The notes beneath the pieces were generated by a model. The model had not been told where the DNA came from. It was given only the letters and a program-made list of their open reading frames with translations, and did not search any database. DNA of 64,000 nucleotides, taken from NCBI RefSeq assembly GCF_947495845.1, contig NZ_CANMAO010000007.1:1-64000 (forward strand). The letters run 5' to 3'. The translations under genes and the position numbers were made by a program. This document shows positions 61,550-64,000 of the stretch, piece by piece (the first letter of the stretch is position 1; the number at the start of each line of letters is the position of its first letter). This DNA comes from an uncultured Endozoicomonas sp. (GTDB lineage Bacteria > Pseudomonadota > Gammaproteobacteria > Pseudomonadales > Endozoicomonadaceae).

Positions 61550-63373
61550 ATGACCATATTGAATGCCGCTAAATACATTCTTCTGAAAGGTGGGCGTTGG
61601 GCTGCTCTATCTTTTGTTGTGTTACTGACTGGGTGTGCCAGTCAGGGATTCTTGAGCGAGAATGGATTCTTCAATACCAAATTAGGCCAGTCTACACGGG
61701 CTGTGGCTGCTGCTGAGGATGATCAGCCGGTCATACCTTTCGATGCCGAAACGCTTTACGACTTGCTGGTGGCTGAAGTGGGAGGCCATCGTAAGCGTTA
61801 TGATCTGGCGTTGGGTAATTATTTAAAGCAGGCTCATAACACCAGAGATGCGGGTGTTGCGCAACGGGCTTATCAAATAGCGGTTTATGTGGGGGCGAGG
61901 CAGGCGGCGCTTGATTCTGTTCAGTTGTGGTCTGAGTTGCAGCCAAACAGTCTCGAAGCAATCAGCAGTTTATCCCTTGAATTAGTCTATGCAGGGCAGC
62001 TGGAGCAATCTTTTCAGCAAATGCATAAGGTGCTGGAGCTGGGCGGACGTGCGCCCTTTGATATGTTAGCTCGAGGTGCGAGTGCTCTGGATGGTGAGGC
62101 TGCGGATGGCCGCCGTCGTGCTTTGATTGATCAGTTGAATGGCTTGCAGGGTCAGTATTCCAAAAATCGTGAGCTTATGCTTGGGCGAGCCATTCTGTTT
62201 CATCAAGTCGGTGACTATGAGCAAGCGTTGACGCTGTCTGATAAGTTGCTGAGAAAAGACCGTAGTGATACACCAGTCATTATGATTAAGGGCAGAGCGC
62301 TCAGTCAGCTGAACAGAAATGATGAAGCAGAAAAATTACTGGTCAGTGCGCTTGAACGTAATAGTGATAATGGCCGCTTGAGATTGTTGTACGGCAGAAT
62401 ATTGGTGCAACAGGATAAGCTGGTTGAGGCTCGGGCGCAGTTTGAAATTCTTCAGCGTCAGGCACCGGATGACAGTGATATTTTGCTGTCCCTTGCGTTG
62501 ATCACCCTTGAAAATAATATGGATCAGGATGCTGAGTTGTATTTTCAGCAGTTGTTGGCTCTTGGTCAGCGCAGCAGTACGGCGAACTATTACCTTGGAC
62601 GCCTGAGCGAAAAACAGGAAAAGTATCAGGCGGCCAGAAGTTATTACGCCTCCGTAGGCCCCAGCAAAGAATTTATGGCAGCCCAGATCGCCGTCACTCA
62701 AATGCTGGTTGAGCAAGGGCAGCTGGAAGAAGCTCGTGGTGTGATTGACAAGGCAAGAAAGAGAAATCCTGCCAAAATGGAAGCTTTGTTCTTGCTCGAG
62801 GGTGAATTGCTGGTTAGCGATCATCAGTTTGAAAAAGCGCTCGAGTTGTTTGAGAGAGGGTTGAAAACCAACCCTGAGTCCACCAATCTTCTGTACTCCA
62901 GAGCTATGGCTTTTGAGAAAATGGATGATCTTGGTGGTTTGGAAAAAGATTTGCGTGAGATTTTGCGCATAGAACCCGATAATGCAGCAGCAATGAATGC
63001 GCTCGGATATACTCTGGCAGACCGAACCGATCGCCTGAAGGAAGCTGAGACGTTAATCTCACAGGCCTTTGCGTTAAACAGTGAAGATCCCGCCATCATG
63101 GACAGCATGGGCTGGGTTCAGTTTCGTCTGGGTAACTATGAGCAGGCAGAGAAATACCTGAAAATGGCTTACGAGCGCTTCAAAGATGCAGAAGTGGCAG
63201 CGCATCTTGGCGAAGTGTTGTGGGCAAAAGGGGATCGCGAGGCCGCTCGTCAGTTGTTTGCAGAGGCTTTGAATGACAGTCCTGATAGTGTGATATTACA
63301 GGAAACCGTGGATCGTTTGATTGGCGGCCCGTTAGCTGAGCCGTCTGAGACGGTGAGTACGATCAGGAAGTAG
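61550..63373 (+). CDS. TPR-repeat lipoprotein (PA4667 type)
   Basis: 607 aa. Lipoprotein signal with lipobox LLTGC near residue 28. Then about a dozen TPR units across residues 65-590, for example YDLALGNYLKQAHNTRDAGV, YEQALTLSDKLLRKDRSDTP, MNALGYTLADRTDRLKEAET and MDSMGWVQFRLGNYEQAEKY. Homologues lie divergent from hemA and next to lolB in Pseudomonas; the function is not established, but an outer-membrane or secretion role is likely for a lipid-anchored TPR scaffold. Confidence 0.92.
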   Translation: MTILNAAKYILLKGGRWAALSFVVLLTGCASQGFLSENGFFNTKLGQSTRAVAAAEDDQPVIPFDAETLYDLLVAEVGGHRKRYDLALGNYLKQAHNTRDAGVAQRAYQIAVYVGARQAALDSVQLWSELQPNSLEAISSLSLELVYAGQLEQSFQQMHKVLELGGRAPFDMLARGASALDGEAADGRRRALIDQLNGLQGQYSKNRELMLGRAILFHQVGDYEQALTLSDKLLRKDRSDTPVIMIKGRALSQLNRNDEAEKLLVSALERNSDNGRLRLLYGRILVQQDKLVEARAQFEILQRQAPDDSDILLSLALITLENNMDQDAELYFQQLLALGQRSSTANYYLGRLSEKQEKYQAARSYYASVGPSKEFMAAQIAVTQMLVEQGQLEEARGVIDKARKRNPAKMEALFLLEGELLVSDHQFEKALELFERGLKTNPESTNLLYSRAMAFEKMDDLGGLEKDLREILRIEPDNAAAMNALGYTLADRTDRLKEAETLISQAFALNSEDPAIMDSMGWVQFRLGNYEQAEKYLKMAYERFKDAEVAAHLGEVLWAKGDREAARQLFAEALNDSPDSVILQETVDRLIGGPLAEPSETVSTIRK

Positions 63374-63389
63374 ATAGGAATATATGTAA

Positions 63390-64000
63390 GTGCCTGGAAA
63401 AGTGCGGGTTATTTTTTCTTTTTTTATGCAGAACCTATTCCGGGTTCTGTTTTTGCTTCTGCTTACCGGATGCGCGTCCCGATCTGTTGATCAGGGTGTT
63501 CAGCTGTCTGATGAGGCGAGGCGCCAGCTCTGGCAAGGTCATGAGCAGCAGTTAGCTGCACTGAAAACCTGGCAGATGAGTGGGCGGCTGAACCTGAAGG
63601 TACCCAAGCAGTCGGGCACCTTATCTGTCGATTGGAGCCAGCAGGAAGCTCAGTATCAAATTTATCTGGATGGCCCTTTCGGTGCCGCCATTGCCGCTAT
63701 TTCCGGTGATCAGAATCAAGTCTCGGTGACGGCATCAGAAGATACGATGGTGGGTTCCTCTCCAGAAATGTTGCTTTATTCCATGACCGGCTGGCAGTTT
63801 CCGGTCAGCTATCTCAGGCGTTGGATCAAAGGGCTTCCTGTTCAGGGGGTGGCGTCTGAGCTGACTCTGAATAATCAGGGGTATCCCGAAAAGATTGAAC
63901 AAGCGGGCTGGGTCATTGTCTATCAGCAATACAAGCCTTCGGGCTCGCTGTTGTTGCCGACCAGGTTGACCGTTTCCAATAAAGTGGTAAGGCTCAACCT
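63390..64000 (+). CDS. lolB: Outer membrane lipoprotein receptor LolB (3' end outside window)
   Basis: Accepts lipoproteins from LolA and inserts them in the outer membrane. The open frame has lipobox LLLLTGC, then LKTWQMSGRLNLKVPKQSGT, LSVDWSQQEAQYQIYLDGPF, GWQFPVSYLRRWIKGLP and ASELTLNNQGYP, all LolB-like. Start is GTG 63390 (AGGAA nine bases before) or ATG 63426; the former gives a 27-residue signal peptide. The frame is still open at the window edge, about 190-203 residues in, so only the last few residues should be missing. ispE usually follows. Confidence 0.92.
   Translation, partial: MPGKVRVIFSFFMQNLFRVLFLLLLTGCASRSVDQGVQLSDEARRQLWQGHEQQLAALKTWQMSGRLNLKVPKQSGTLSVDWSQQEAQYQIYLDGPFGAAIAAISGDQNQVSVTASEDTMVGSSPEMLLYSMTGWQFPVSYLRRWIKGLPVQGVASELTLNNQGYPEKIEQAGWVIVYQQYKPSGSLLLPTRLTVSNKVVRLN

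Noticed and set aside
1-64000. CRISPR arrays, prophage or rRNA genes
   Set aside because: No regularly spaced repeats, phage structural genes or rRNA sequence were seen.

Overview
The window reads as chromosomal DNA of a marine gammaproteobacterium from the broad Pseudomonas/Hahella/Oceanospirillales area. An Endozoicomonas-like host-associated bacterium is my best guess, by inference only. The guess rests on Pseudomonas-type gene order in the housekeeping blocks (tolQRAB-pal-cpoB-queE-queC-tRNA-Lys; nadA, bepA, tusA, permease, bcp, dapA, bamC; hemA-prfA-prmC with divergent TPR lipoprotein and lolB), on Ysc-type type III secretion genes, and on dispersed palindromic repeats.

Layout. 1-3075: the tail of an unrecognised gene and an AT-rich hybrid sensor kinase that looks short at its N-terminus. 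3255-10086: the Tol-Pal envelope complex, queuosine genes and tRNA-Lys(UUU), the tRNA lying between two oppositely oriented copies of repeat family A. 10424-17908: nadA, the BepA protease, TusA-like protein, permease, Bcp, dapA and bamC. 17941-21310: glpD (with a GlpR-like operator), cutC and a GNAT acetyltransferase. 21406-26621: a small type III secretion island, sctX-sctY-sctV divergent from a secretin SctC that carries a LysM domain. 26677-27594: a doubly frameshifted ybhK-like gene.

27615-45289: a large exopolysaccharide locus in two divergent arms. The minus arm runs EAL/GGDEF protein, glycosyltransferase, Wzx-type flippase, Wzy/ligase, acyltransferase, glycosyltransferase, lipoprotein, Wzz-type chain-length protein, glycosyltransferase, GT2 enzyme, initiating sugar transferase. 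The plus arm runs STAS protein, lipoprotein, long SLBB export protein, BY-kinase-like ATPase. The content and much of the order match the Vibrio fischeri symbiosis polysaccharide (syp) locus as I know it: plus arm like sypA-(B)-C-D, minus arm like sypJ/K/L/M/N/O/P/Q/R. The regulators sypE, sypF and sypG are not in the window. The ATPase has lost its Walker A lysine. I regard this locus as the main biological system here.

45291-54535: SanA-like protein, an exported glycosyltransferase-like protein, trmA, a purine permease, a GIY-YIG protein with a long acidic tail, rimI, a HolD-like protein, and leuA with an upstream leader peptide containing five consecutive Leu codons and a good sigma70 promoter. 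54941-64000: hemH, nhaA, prmC, prfA, hemA, then the divergent TPR lipoprotein and lolB, which runs off the window.

Other sequence-level structure: two families of 130-165 bp palindromic repeats (A: three copies; B: two copies, one with a 13-bp direct repeat at its ends), and 14-16 bp tandem duplications at the ends of five genes, four of them covering a stop codon.
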